Origin: an uncultured Eubacteriales bacterium
GTDB lineage: Bacteria > Bacillota > Clostridia > Lachnospirales > Lachnospiraceae
Direction: 5' to 3'
Assembly: GCA_900315425.1 (NCBI GenBank)
Contig: OMZA01000001.1
Location: forward strand, 184,810 to 248,809
Length of the DNA: 64,000 bases
The notes under the pieces are model-generated. The model did no database searches and was not told the DNA's origin. It was given only the letters and a program-made list of their open reading frames with translations. This document shows positions 26,371 through 35,808 of this stretch, piece by piece. A program made the translations under genes and the position numbers. Numbering within the stretch: the first letter of the stretch is position 1; each line of letters opens with the position of its first letter.

Positions 26371-28455
26371 TTACCATGTTTTATAAGCAATATTCATATC
26401 TACATTTCCAACGATACCACTTACAGAACCAGTGCTTGAATACTGCCACATTTTTACCAGGTTAGGTGAAAATGTAATCTTACTGCTTCCAGTGTCTGAA
26501 TCATTGTCAAATCCCAGGCTTTCAGATCTGTATCTGGCAAGCCATAAATCAACACCAGAAAGGGATGAAACATCAATGTAGTTATCAGCCCAGTTTTTAT
26601 TTACATATAGGATGAAGCTGTAACCGTTGCTTTCTACGACTTTCTTAAATGCAAGTATCATGGCATGTCGCCTCTCTTTAGAAAGACCACCTTGAATTGC
26701 CTCATCTTCTAAGTCATAGGCAATTGGGTAAGTGACATTATGCCCTTTTATTGCGTTTATTACTGCTTGAGCTTCTGCAGCAGCCCCTTCTGGAGTGGTA
26801 GCTGTTGAGTAACAATATACGCCAACAGGAAGACCAACGCCAGAAGCACCGTCAATATTTTTAGCATACATACCATCTAAAGTAGTTCCGTATGATACAC
26901 GAACCATTGCAAATTGTATGCCTGAATTTCTAACAGATGTCCAGTTAATCGCTCCTTGCCATTTGGATACGTCTATTCCATGCTTTGAATATGAAATACT
27001 TGTATTAGAAGTTGAACCAGGAGCTTTGGCTCCGGCAGGAACAATCATAACCTGAATAGCTTCCATTCTCTTGGCAAGTCCCATGGTTCCAGCGATTTGG
27101 CCATCCACAGCCCAACCGAGCCATCCATAGTTTTGAACGTAAGCTCTATAATAAACATCAAAATTATCTGCCAGAGTTCCGGTAAGCTGTATTCTCATGG
27201 CTTCTATTCTAAGAGATTTATTAGAAGTACCGGAAATCTGTCCGTTAGATTTCCAATCCTGCCAACCTTGTCTTTGTACATAAGAAGTATATTTTATTCC
27301 TAATTCACTACTGCTAACGCCAGTTAATGATAACTTAACGGATTCAAGACGTTTGCCTTGATTTTTTGTTCCAATAATTCCTAGATTACCAACGTCGTCT
27401 AACCATCTATAGCTTTGCACAAATCCTTTTCCGATGAATTTGATTGTAGAAGTAGAAGTTACAGGAACGTCATTTTCAGGAGCTTTTTCTGTATATTTTT
27501 TAATTACAACCTGAATGGCCTCTATCTTGTTGCCTGAATTTGTATTGCCGGAAATAGCACCAGAGGATACCCAGGCAGACCATCTGTTTGAAGTGGTATA
27601 TGTTCTATAATAAACTTTGTACAATGCCGAATTGTAACCGGTTAATCTGACTCTTAGTCCATATATAGGTAGTGACTTACCCGTAGTTCCTGAGAGGTTA
27701 CCATCGGTGGAATAATTTTGCCAACCTATAGAAGCAACATTTGTTGAATACTCAATTCCAAAGTTGGTATATGTTTCTGAGTTGATATGCATTCTGATGG
27801 CTTCAATTCTTTTATCAAGGCCAACTGTACCGGCAACGCCATAGTAATAGGTTTCGCCCTGCCATCCTACGCTTTGTGTGTGAGCCTCATACATTGCCAC
27901 AGGGTTAATAGCGTATGAAGATATTTTGTTTGGAACTGTTCCCTTTGGAACAACAAGAACTATAAGGGCTTCAGCTCTTTTATCTAATTTGGAAGTTCCA
28001 CAGGCAGCACCATTTTTGTGCCAGCCAGTCCATCCGACAGAGGCTTTATGAAGCTGATAGTAAATATCATATACGTTTGACGCATTTCCGGAGAGGGTAA
28101 TCTGGATAGAAGTGATAGCGCGAGAATCACCTGTTGTACCGCTAATTTGACCATCGGTTTTCCAGCTTTGCCAACCAGAGCCATCTACATAGGTTCTGTA
28201 ATTAACAATTCCATCCAAGTCATTAAGGCTGATTTGAACGGCCTCAAGTCTTTTGGATTCACCAGTAGTTCCGGCAACACTTCCATCCTGAACAGAATTT
28301 TGCCATCCTACTCGTTGAACATAACCTTTATAGGAAATATAGTTTGTGGTATCACTTTGAGCGGTTACAGCTTGCTTTTTAAAAGTAAGGGGAATTACTA
28401 CAAATGCAATTATAAGCAAAGCTATAATAACAAGTGATTTTCTTAAATGCTTCAT
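26371..28455 (-). CDS. Secreted GH25 muramidase with nine clostridial hydrophobic-W (ChW) repeats
   Basis: A 694-aa secreted protein. An N-terminal hydrophobic signal/anchor (about 8-30) is followed by nine repeats of the form 'Y..YVQ..GWQ.W..DG.I.GT.G...R.EAI.I.L', which is the ChW module. They fall into three groups of three separated by Pro/Val-rich linkers. From about residue 490 a glycoside hydrolase family 25 domain follows: 'GIDVSKWQG' with the first catalytic Asp and 'AYDLEDE' with the DxE pair. GH25 enzymes cut the MurNAc-GlcNAc bond of peptidoglycan, and ChW repeats are thought to bind surface ligands. A GGAGG SD precedes the start. It is a single-gene unit with its own terminator. 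Confidence 0.92.
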   Translation of the reverse strand: MKHLRKSLVIIALLIIAFVVIPLTFKKQAVTAQSDTTNYISYKGYVQRVGWQNSVQDGSVAGTTGESKRLEAVQISLNDLDGIVNYRTYVDGSGWQSWKTDGQISGTTGDSRAITSIQITLSGNASNVYDIYYQLHKASVGWTGWHKNGAACGTSKLDKRAEALIVLVVPKGTVPNKISSYAINPVAMYEAHTQSVGWQGETYYYGVAGTVGLDKRIEAIRMHINSETYTNFGIEYSTNVASIGWQNYSTDGNLSGTTGKSLPIYGLRVRLTGYNSALYKVYYRTYTTSNRWSAWVSSGAISGNTNSGNKIEAIQVVIKKYTEKAPENDVPVTSTSTIKFIGKGFVQSYRWLDDVGNLGIIGTKNQGKRLESVKLSLTGVSSSELGIKYTSYVQRQGWQDWKSNGQISGTSNKSLRIEAMRIQLTGTLADNFDVYYRAYVQNYGWLGWAVDGQIAGTMGLAKRMEAIQVMIVPAGAKAPGSTSNTSISYSKHGIDVSKWQGAINWTSVRNSGIQFAMVRVSYGTTLDGMYAKNIDGASGVGLPVGVYCYSTATTPEGAAAEAQAVINAIKGHNVTYPIAYDLEDEAIQGGLSKERRHAMILAFKKVVESNGYSFILYVNKNWADNYIDVSSLSGVDLWLARYRSESLGFDNDSDTGSSKITFSPNLVKMWQYSSTGSVSGIVGNVDMNIAYKTW

Positions 28456-28621
28456 TATATCCTCCAGTATTTTTTTATTTTAAATAATTGGCGATAGATA
28501 GACCATCACCAATTATATCTGTATTATAATACTATAAATTCATTGAAAATAAAACAGTAAACAATTAAAATAAGAAATAGTTCGTTTAATTTTCAAATAT
28601 TTGTCACAGAAAGGAAAACCT

Positions 28622-30418
28622 ATGGAACTTAAGAATAGAGATGAAATCAACGAGATATATAAATGGAGAATGGAAGATGTCTACGAGACAGAGAATTTGT
28701 GGGAAAAGGATATTGAAAATGTAAAGGATAATCTTCCAAAACTCAAAGAAATGAAAGGAATTATCTGCAGTAATAGTGATAATTTCAAAAAGACAATAGA
28801 TATGTATTTTGATATTCAACTTATAGTTGAAAAGGTATATTTTTACGCTAATCAGAAGTATTACGAGGACCTTGGAAATAGTAAGTATCAGACATTTTCA
28901 GGAAAAGCTGCTAATCTGTTAAATGTATTCATGGAGACAGTTTCCTTTATTGAACCGGAGATTCTTCAGACTTCGGAAGAAACAGTTATGTCATTTATTA
29001 AAGAGCAAAATATGTCGGATTATGTTCAGTATTTTAAGGATTTATACAGACAAAATAAACACGTACTTTCAGACCGAGAAGAAGAGATTCTTGCGGCTAC
29101 AAGGTCATTCTCATCAGGTGCCAGTGACATTTTTTCCGTTCTTAACAATGTGGAATTAACATTTGAAGATGCTATTGACAGTAATGGAAAAGCACACACA
29201 GTTACCCATGGAAGTTTTATAGCAAGCATGCAAAGTGAAGATAGAATTCTTAGAGAAAATGCTTTTAAGAGTCTTTATAAAACCTATAACAATTATAAAA
29301 ATACTATTGGAACGGTTTATATAAATAGCCTTAAGAAAGATAGTTTTTACGCCAAAGTTAGAAACTATCCATCTTCTAGAAATATGTTTTTAGATAGCAA
29401 TAATATTTCGGAAGAAGTATACGACAATCTGGTGGATGTGGTTAATAAAAACCTTCCTTTAATGCATGAGTATGTGGCTTTAAGAAAAAAACTCTTAGGA
29501 GTTGAACAGATGCATATGTATGATATTTATACACCGCTTATAGACAATCCATATGGGGAGATTTCTTTGGAAAAGGCTAAGAAAACCATATTAGAGGGAC
29601 TTAAACCACTAGGAGATGAATACATTTCTCTTTTGAAAAAGGGATTTGATGAGAGATGGATTGATGTATATGAAAATAAAGGAAAACGTAGCGGTGCTTA
29701 TTCCTGGACAGTATATGGCTCCCATCCATATGTGCTTTTAAATTTCCAACCTAACCTGGATACTATGTTTACCATAGCTCATGAAATGGGACATTCATTG
29801 CATTCATATTATTCTAACGCCAACCAACCATATGTTAATTCAGAGTACAGGATATTTGTAGCAGAAGTAGCCAGCACCTGTAATGAGATACTGTTAATTA
29901 GATATCTTATAGAAAATGCAGATTCAGATCTTAAGAAAGCATATCTAATAAATCATATGCTTGAGCAATTTAGGGGAACATTGTTTAGACAGACAATGTT
30001 TGCAGAATTTGAAAAAATTGTTCATAAGAAAACAGATGATGGTGAAATTCTTAACTGCGAAGAACTCTGTAATATTTACCATGACCTTAATAAGAAATAC
30101 TATGGAGATGATGTAGTAAGTGATGATGAGATAGCACTAGAATGGGCAAGGATACCGCATTTTTATACATCTTTCTACGTATATCAATATGCTACAGCCT
30201 ATTCAGCAGCAACCACAATTGCAGATAAAATCCTTAAAGAAGGTGAAAGTGCAGTAAATGATTACAAAAAATTCTTAAAATCTGGTTGTAGCGATTATCC
30301 AATTGAAGTATTGAAATATGCAGGAGTGGATATGAGTAAGCCACAGCCAATAGAACAGGCTATGGAAGTTTTCAAAAAAATGTTGGATGAAATGAAAAAA
30401 GTTGTTGACAAAAAATAA
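28622..30418 (+). CDS. pepF: Oligoendopeptidase F (M3B family)
   Basis: About 598 aa from ATG 28622, which has AAAGGA at 28610. The frame is open from TTG 28601 but that codon lies upstream of the SD. The zinc motif HEMGH is at 387-391 ('AHEMGHSLHSYY') with the downstream Glu in 'EVASTCNE'. The N-terminal 'RDEINEIYKWRMEDVY' is typical of PepF, and length is standard. It is a cytosolic zinc peptidase degrading short peptides. It is divergent from the GH25 gene, and its stop codon region overlaps a promoter for the tRNA gene downstream. Confidence 0.94.
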   Translation: MELKNRDEINEIYKWRMEDVYETENLWEKDIENVKDNLPKLKEMKGIICSNSDNFKKTIDMYFDIQLIVEKVYFYANQKYYEDLGNSKYQTFSGKAANLLNVFMETVSFIEPEILQTSEETVMSFIKEQNMSDYVQYFKDLYRQNKHVLSDREEEILAATRSFSSGASDIFSVLNNVELTFEDAIDSNGKAHTVTHGSFIASMQSEDRILRENAFKSLYKTYNNYKNTIGTVYINSLKKDSFYAKVRNYPSSRNMFLDSNNISEEVYDNLVDVVNKNLPLMHEYVALRKKLLGVEQMHMYDIYTPLIDNPYGEISLEKAKKTILEGLKPLGDEYISLLKKGFDERWIDVYENKGKRSGAYSWTVYGSHPYVLLNFQPNLDTMFTIAHEMGHSLHSYYSNANQPYVNSEYRIFVAEVASTCNEILLIRYLIENADSDLKKAYLINHMLEQFRGTLFRQTMFAEFEKIVHKKTDDGEILNCEELCNIYHDLNKKYYGDDVVSDDEIALEWARIPHFYTSFYVYQYATAYSAATTIADKILKEGESAVNDYKKFLKSGCSDYPIEVLKYAGVDMSKPQPIEQAMEVFKKMLDEMKKVVDKK

Positions 30419-30433
30419 AGGGTAGTGTAATAT
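30405..30433 (+). promoter_or_regulatory. Promoter of the tRNA-Gly gene, inside the end of pepF
   Basis: TTGACA (30405-30410) lies within the last codons of pepF. After 17 bases comes TAATAT (30428-30433), overlapping TATAAT (30431-30436), followed 30 bases later by the tRNA. The -35 is a consensus match. Confidence 0.6.
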
Positions 30434-30465
30434 AATCCATGTGCTTAAAACAAGCACACGGATAT

Positions 30466-30538
30466 GCGCGAGTGGCTCAGTTGGTGGAGCGCGACCTTGC
30501 CAAGGTCGAGGCCGCGGGTTCGAGTCCCGTCTCGCGCT
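30466..30538 (+). tRNA. tRNA-Gly (anticodon GCC)
   Basis: 73 bases fold as a full cloverleaf. The acceptor stem is GCGCGAG/CTCGCGC with discriminator T. The D-arm has GGCTCAGTTGGT. The anticodon stem CGACC/GGTCG encloses the loop TTGCCAA (anticodon GCC), and the T-arm loop is GTTCGAGTC. CCA is not encoded (TCTA follows). A rho-independent terminator follows at once. It is a single tRNA unit between pepF and map. Confidence 0.97.
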
Positions 30539-30545
30539 CTATATA

Positions 30546-30577
30546 CCCCGTAGAACTTAGGTTTTACGGGGCTTTTT
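30546..30577 (+). terminator. Terminator after tRNA-Gly
   Basis: CCCCGTA pairs with TACGGGG around a loop of about 12 bases, followed by CTTTTT. Confidence 0.8.
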
Positions 30578-30692
30578 CATTGTATAAGAGAATTTTTTGT
30601 GATAGAATTTATAAGGTTGGTTATATCTAACTTATAAGTCCTTATCTAGGGATGTATTTATATAAAAATATTTTAAGAAAAGAGGAATTATC

Positions 30693-31589
30693 ATGCCAAT
30701 TAGAACCAATCCTAATTTTAAAACTATAGGTAGAAATGATCCATGTCCATGTGGAAGTGGAAAAAAATATAAACATTGCCATCAGGCGATTCATGACAAA
30801 ATGCTTAGATACAGAAGACAAGGCGTTGAAGTGCCTAGTGTCAGCCTTTTAAAAACACAGCCACAGATCGAGAAAATCAAAGAAAGCGCAGTTATTAATA
30901 TTGCTTGTCTTGATGAAGTAGCAAAAAAAATTGAAGTTGGAATGTCTACAGAGGAAATCAACCAGATTGTACATAATACCACAACAAATATGGGTGGGAT
31001 TCCAGCACCACTTAACTATGAGGGATTTCCTAAGAGTGTTTGTACGTCTATTAATGATGAGGTGTGTCACGGAATTCCAAGTCCTGATATCATTTTAAAG
31101 GATGGGGATATAATAAATGTAGATTGTTCCACAATTCTTGATGGATATTTTTCAGATTCTTCAAGAATGTTTTGTATTGGAAATGTAAGTGAAGAGAATA
31201 GAAAACTGGTAGAGGTTACAAAAGAAGCAGTTCAAAAAGGACTTGAAGCCGTTAAGCCATGGGGATTTTTAGGAGATATTGGTCAGGCTGTTAATGATTA
31301 TGCTAAAGCACATGGCTATTCAGTAGTTGAGGATATAGGTGGACATGGAGTAGGATTAGAATTCCATGAAGATCCGTTTGTAAGCTTTGTAACAAAGGCA
31401 GGAACGGGAATGCTTTTGGTACCGGGACTTATGTTTACTATTGAACCAATGATTAATATGGGAGGACCAGAGTACACAGTGGATAAGGACAATGGATGGG
31501 TAGTAAGAACAAAGGATCATTCAATGTCAGCTCAGTGGGAGATTCAGTTGGTGGTTACCAACGATGGAGTAGAAGTTATTTCATACTAA
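30693..31589 (+). CDS. map: Methionine aminopeptidase, type I, with N-terminal SEC-C zinc motif
   Basis: A 298-aa enzyme that removes the initiator Met from nascent proteins. The N-terminal '[16 protein letters not shown]' is a SEC-C motif, a small zinc-binding module also found on SecA. The catalytic domain has the five metal ligands: Asp in '[10 protein letters not shown]', Asp in 'YFSDSSR', His in '[11 protein letters not shown]', and the C-terminal 'FTIEPM' and 'WEIQLV' glutamates. SEC-C fusions are common in clostridial Map and may help ribosome or zinc contact, by family knowledge. AGAGGA SD. Confidence 0.95.
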   Translation: MPIRTNPNFKTIGRNDPCPCGSGKKYKHCHQAIHDKMLRYRRQGVEVPSVSLLKTQPQIEKIKESAVINIACLDEVAKKIEVGMSTEEINQIVHNTTTNMGGIPAPLNYEGFPKSVCTSINDEVCHGIPSPDIILKDGDIINVDCSTILDGYFSDSSRMFCIGNVSEENRKLVEVTKEAVQKGLEAVKPWGFLGDIGQAVNDYAKAHGYSVVEDIGGHGVGLEFHEDPFVSFVTKAGTGMLLVPGLMFTIEPMINMGGPEYTVDKDNGWVVRTKDHSMSAQWEIQLVVTNDGVEVISY

Positions 31590-31655
31590 CATTTATGTAT
31601 AAAGTTTTGTACCAAATAAGTTTATAATTTTTAGGACTTATTTTTACATATATGG

Positions 31656-31661
31656 TATAAT
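31656..31661 (+). promoter_or_regulatory. Extended -10 promoter upstream of glyA
   Basis: TATAAT preceded by TGG (TGn extended -10), 58 bases before the glyA ATG. No good -35 is seen. No glycine riboswitch-like structure is visible in the spacer. Confidence 0.45.
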
Positions 31662-31718
31662 CTTAAACAGTTTGAGTGTTAAAGAACGTAGAACTAAATA
31701 TACTTATGGAGGATTATT

Positions 31719-32960
31719 ATGTTTTCATTTGATGATGTAAAGAATTTTGATCCTGAAGTTGCACAGGCAATGGAACAGGAACTTGAAAGACAGAGAACAC
31801 ACATTGAGCTTATTGCTTCAGAGAATCTTGTAAGTAAGGCAGTTATGGCAGCTATGGGAAGCCACCTTACTAATAAATATGCAGAAGGTTATCCGGGTAA
31901 GAGATATTATGGTGGATGCGAATATGTTGATATCGTAGAAGACCTTGCAAGAGAAAGAGCTAAAAAGCTTTTTGGATGTGATTATGTAAATGTACAGCCA
32001 CATTCAGGAGCACAGGCTAACTTTGCAGCATTTTTTGCAATTGTACAGCCAGGTGACACAGTTATGGGTATGAGCCTTGACCACGGCGGACATCTTACAC
32101 ATGGAAGTCCGGTTAATGTATCTGGTAAATATTTCAACATTGTTTCTTATGGAACAAATGATGAAGGTTTCATTGATTATGATGATGTGTTAAGAATCGC
32201 TAAAGAAGCAAGACCAAAGCTTATTGTAGCAGGTGCCAGTGCATATCCAAGAGAGATAGATTTTAAGAAATTCAGAGAGATTGCTGATGAAGTAGGAGCT
32301 GTCCTTATGGTAGATATGGCTCACATTGCAGGACTTGTAGCAGCAGGACTTCACATGAGTCCAATTCCTTATGCTGATGTTGTTACAACTACAACACATA
32401 AGACACTTAGAGGACCTAGAGGTGGAATGATTCTTTGTAATCAGGAAGCTGCTGATAAATACAACTTTAACAAAGCTGTGTTCCCAGGAATTCAGGGTGG
32501 TCCGCTTATGCATGTAATAGCTGGTAAAGCAGTATGCTTTAAAGAGGCTCTTGATCCTTCATTTAAGACATATATGCAGGGTGTTAAAGATAATGCAGCA
32601 GCCCTTGCAAAAGACCTTATGGATAGAGATTTCAATCTTGTTTCTGGCGGAACAGATAATCACCTTATGTTAGTAGACCTTAGAAATAAAGGTGTTACTG
32701 GTAAGGTTTGTGAGAAACTTCTTGATGCAGCTAATATAACATGCAACAAGAATGCAATCCCTAATGATCCAGAGAAGCCATTTGTAACAAGTGGTATCAG
32801 AATCGGTACACCAGCCATTACATCAAGAGGCATGAATGTACAGGATATGGATTTGATTGCAGAAGCAATTTCATTATTAGTTTCAGATGCAGAGGCAAAT
32901 AAAGCTAAAGCAATGGAAATTGTTAAGGGATTAACAGATAAATATCCATTATACGAATAA
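31719..32960 (+). CDS. glyA: Serine hydroxymethyltransferase
   Basis: A 413-aa PLP enzyme converting serine and tetrahydrofolate to glycine and 5,10-methylene-THF. The PLP lysine is K228 in '[14 protein letters not shown]'. '[10 protein letters not shown]', 'YPGKRYYGG' and 'HSGAQAN' near the N-terminus and '[13 protein letters not shown]' near the C-terminus are the expected motifs. GGAGG SD. It is a single-gene unit closed by a strong terminator. It supplies one-carbon units for the purine genes further along. Confidence 0.97.
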   Translation: MFSFDDVKNFDPEVAQAMEQELERQRTHIELIASENLVSKAVMAAMGSHLTNKYAEGYPGKRYYGGCEYVDIVEDLARERAKKLFGCDYVNVQPHSGAQANFAAFFAIVQPGDTVMGMSLDHGGHLTHGSPVNVSGKYFNIVSYGTNDEGFIDYDDVLRIAKEARPKLIVAGASAYPREIDFKKFREIADEVGAVLMVDMAHIAGLVAAGLHMSPIPYADVVTTTTHKTLRGPRGGMILCNQEAADKYNFNKAVFPGIQGGPLMHVIAGKAVCFKEALDPSFKTYMQGVKDNAAALAKDLMDRDFNLVSGGTDNHLMLVDLRNKGVTGKVCEKLLDAANITCNKNAIPNDPEKPFVTSGIRIGTPAITSRGMNVQDMDLIAEAISLLVSDAEANKAKAMEIVKGLTDKYPLYE

Positions 32961-32991
32961 TATCGCTATTTATAGTGTTAAAAAGGTCAAC

Positions 32992-33022
32992 AATCGCCCC
33001 TTATAGGGGCGATTTCTTTTTT
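32992..33022 (+). terminator. Terminator after glyA
   Basis: AATCGCCCC / GGGGCGATT perfect 9-bp stem with a 5-base loop, followed by TCTTTTTTT. Confidence 0.9.
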
Positions 33023-33107
33023 TACTCAGACTCGCATATAGATGTTTTTTATGGTATTATAAAAGGCGTGTATTAAAAAATAAAATGTTTACTTGAAAGG
33101 AGTTATT

Positions 33108-34211
33108 ATGGCAGGCTCTATTTTTGGAAATATATTTAGGGTATCCACTTTTGGAGAATCCCACGGTAAAGCTGTTGGCGTAATTGTGGATGGATGCCCG
33201 GCCGGAATCAGTTTAAATGAGGATGATGTTCAGATATATCTCAACAGAAGAAAACCGGGACAGTCCGATTATTCAACACCTAGAAAGGAAGCGGATGAGG
33301 TGGAGATTCTTTCAGGTATATTTGAAGGAAAGACCACAGGAACGCCGATAGCAATGGTAGTTCATAACACATCCCAAAGGTCCAAGGACTATTCGGATAT
33401 TGCATCCTACTACAGACCGGGACATGCAGACTACACCTTTGATGAAAAATACGGTTTTAGAGACTACAGAGGTGGTGGAAGATCTTCGGGTAGAGAGACC
33501 ATTGCCAGAGTGGCGGCCGGAGCAGTTGCAGCCAAGGTTTTAAAGGAATTGAACATTTTTGTAAATGCATACACCAAAGCTATTGATAACGTAGAAATAG
33601 ATACGTATAATCCAGAGGAAATATTTAAAAATGAATTATTTATGCCTGATGCTAAGGCGGTAGAAAAAGCTAGAAAAGTCCTTGATGAAAGAAGAGCTAA
33701 AGGAGATAGTGCCGGTGGTGTCGTAGAGTGCAGAGTAAATGGTTTAATGCCTGGTGTTGGTGAGCCGGTCTTTGATAAACTTGATGCAGAACTTGCCAAG
33801 GCTATAGTATCCATTGGAGCAGTTAAGGCCTTTGAAATAGGAGATGGTATAAATGCAGCCAAGTCTAGTGGCTTTGATAATAATGACTTCTTTTCAATGA
33901 AAGATGGAAAAGTATCAAAGGAAACCAATCACTCCGGAGGAACTTTAGGTGGAATCAGTGATGGAAGCGAGGTGCTAATAAGAGCGTACTTTAAACCAAC
34001 CCCATCAATTTTTAAAGAACAAAAAACTGTAAATAAATCAGGAGAAGACATTTTTGTAAAAATCAAAGGAAGACATGATCCAATTATAGTTCCTAGAGCT
34101 GTAGTTGTTGTTGAGGCAATGACTGCCATAACAATATTAGATCTTTTACTTAGAAATATGTCATCAAACATAGAAAACATTAAGAAGGTATATTCATATG
34201 AATGTAAATAA
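33108..34211 (+). CDS. aroC: Chorismate synthase
   Basis: About 367 aa from ATG 33108, which follows AAAGGAG at 33096-33102. The frame is open from TTG 33093, but that codon precedes the SD. It converts EPSP to chorismate using reduced FMN, the last shared step of aromatic synthesis. The family signatures 'FGESHGKAVGVIVDG', 'RPGHADYT..KYG.RDYRGGGRSSGRET', 'GDSAGGVVECR' and 'GTLGGISDG' are all present. No other shikimate gene lies nearby. It overlaps the following membrane gene by 14 bases. Confidence 0.96.
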   Translation: MAGSIFGNIFRVSTFGESHGKAVGVIVDGCPAGISLNEDDVQIYLNRRKPGQSDYSTPRKEADEVEILSGIFEGKTTGTPIAMVVHNTSQRSKDYSDIASYYRPGHADYTFDEKYGFRDYRGGGRSSGRETIARVAAGAVAAKVLKELNIFVNAYTKAIDNVEIDTYNPEEIFKNELFMPDAKAVEKARKVLDERRAKGDSAGGVVECRVNGLMPGVGEPVFDKLDAELAKAIVSIGAVKAFEIGDGINAAKSSGFDNNDFFSMKDGKVSKETNHSGGTLGGISDGSEVLIRAYFKPTPSIFKEQKTVNKSGEDIFVKIKGRHDPIIVPRAVVVVEAMTAITILDLLLRNMSSNIENIKKVYSYECK

Positions 34212-35784
34212 AAAGGTTCTAAAAACAGGACAGTTAGTAGCTTATTTTATGGCATGTTTCTTTTTTCTAATATATCCTCTTTATTATCACAATGCATTTT
34301 TTGACATTGTAACCTGCAAATATAATCTAATAAAAATATTCGTTTTGGTTATCTTTGCTGTAGAAATGTTAATTGCCTTTACATACTTAATGAACCAGTT
34401 AGATGAAAAGGAAGAAATAAAGAAGAATTCAAAGAAAAAAAAGAATGTAAAAGAAGAAAGACCCAAAAAAGCTTTAAAGGATTATTTTATTATTACGGAT
34501 TGGTTCATGTTGGCTATTGTTGTTATTAATCTGATATCAGCTCTTTCATCAGATTATTTTAAAGAAAGCATTGATGGAGCTAACGGCAGAAGTGCGGGAT
34601 TAATAACGGTATTGTGCTACGCAGGCATATATATAATAATCTCTAGAGCATTTATAATAGACAACATATTTATATACGTAGTGGCTCTAGGAAGTTCTCT
34701 AGCTGGTTTGCTGGGAATTCTTAATGGGATATGTATAGATCCTTTAAAATTCTATGAGGAATTGTCTGCAGCCCAGAGAAAAATCTACATATCTACTTTA
34801 GGACATGTGGATGTTTATACCAGTTTATTTGCCATAACAATCCCGATACTTTTAATGTATTATTTAGATTCAAAAAAGTTGTTGGATAGAATAATTACAT
34901 TTTTTGCATTAATAATAAACATAACTGGTGTAATATCAGGCCAGTGTGATATGGCATTTTTAGTAATTGCAGCGTCAATTATACTTGTAATCTGCTTTGA
35001 ACAAACGGATTGGAATCTGGTTATATTCATGGCACCATTTGTTATTTCTATGTATTTAACAAAGATTCTTACAAATATAACTTTGAAGACAGAAGTTAGA
35101 AGATTTACAGGAGAGTACAGAGATGTAAGTGAATTTACAAAATTACTCATCAAGGATGAAACGGTTTTGATTATAACAATCTTTTTCATTGCCTGTGTTA
35201 TAGTTAACCTGTTTTCAAAGCTTACAATGAAGAAGTACAAGAAGATATTTGTAGGAATCAGCATCGCAGTTCCAGTTATATATGTGTTACTTGTTATCTA
35301 TTTCACATTTGTAAATAAAACTGTGAATCTGGGAAAGGCTACAGACTATCTTAGGTTTTCTGATGCATATGCCAGCTATAGAGGATTCATCTGGAAATTA
35401 TCTATAGAAGAGTATTTAGATATGGACATTATGAAAAAACTCTTTGGTATTGGACCAGATGTGGTATATCCATATCTCACGAATATACCTAAGCATGCGA
35501 AGGCCATGGGAGATGTTGTGGTTTACACCGGTGGAGCCTTTGACAATCTTCACAATGAATTTTTACAGTATCTGTTTACAACGGGAATTTGTGGACTTGC
35601 AGCATATATTGGATTCATTGTATGCTCAATAAAGAATGGAATAAAAGGTAAAAAATATATATTAATAGTGTCATCGTTAGGCTATGTAATATTATCAATA
35701 TTTAACCTGAATCAGGTGGTGACAACACCAATATATGTGATAATATTGTCAGCCTTAAATGCAAAGGAAAATAATATAAAATAA
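34198..35784 (+). CDS. O-antigen ligase / Wzy-like polytopic membrane protein
   Basis: A 528-aa membrane protein with about 10-12 hydrophobic segments. A charged cytosolic loop (near 60-95, 'KEEIKKNSKKKKNVKEERPKK') lies between the second and third. The C-terminal 'FDNLHNEFLQYLFTTGICGLAAYI' is the HN-x-L-x-G pattern of the O-antigen ligase/Wzy_C family, which transfers or polymerises lipid-linked glycans at the outer membrane face. It overlaps aroC by 14 bases, so translation is coupled, though the functions are not related in any obvious way. No other glycan genes are adjacent, so the substrate is unknown. Confidence 0.75.
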   Translation: MNVNKKVLKTGQLVAYFMACFFFLIYPLYYHNAFFDIVTCKYNLIKIFVLVIFAVEMLIAFTYLMNQLDEKEEIKKNSKKKKNVKEERPKKALKDYFIITDWFMLAIVVINLISALSSDYFKESIDGANGRSAGLITVLCYAGIYIIISRAFIIDNIFIYVVALGSSLAGLLGILNGICIDPLKFYEELSAAQRKIYISTLGHVDVYTSLFAITIPILLMYYLDSKKLLDRIITFFALIINITGVISGQCDMAFLVIAASIILVICFEQTDWNLVIFMAPFVISMYLTKILTNITLKTEVRRFTGEYRDVSEFTKLLIKDETVLIITIFFIACVIVNLFSKLTMKKYKKIFVGISIAVPVIYVLLVIYFTFVNKTVNLGKATDYLRFSDAYASYRGFIWKLSIEEYLDMDIMKKLFGIGPDVVYPYLTNIPKHAKAMGDVVVYTGGAFDNLHNEFLQYLFTTGICGLAAYIGFIVCSIKNGIKGKKYILIVSSLGYVILSIFNLNQVVTTPIYVIILSALNAKENNIK

Positions 35785-35807
35785 AAAGGGCGTCACCGCC
35801 CTTTTTT
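35783..35807. terminator. Bidirectional terminator between the O-antigen-ligase-like gene and aspartokinase
   Basis: AAAAAGGGCG / CGCCCTTTTT with a TCAC tetraloop. The A and T tracts work for both convergent genes, and the hairpin touches the stop codons of both. Confidence 0.9.
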
Positions 35808-35808
35808 A

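Noticed and set aside
30439-30630. 63-codon + strand frame across the tRNA ('ARVAQLVERDLAKVEAAGSSPVSR')
   Set aside because: It is the translation of the tRNA-Gly gene itself, a well-known false protein pattern. The cloverleaf is complete.
33464-33928. 154-codon minus-strand frame opposite aroC
   Set aside because: It is a shadow frame. aroC motifs are intact on the + strand.
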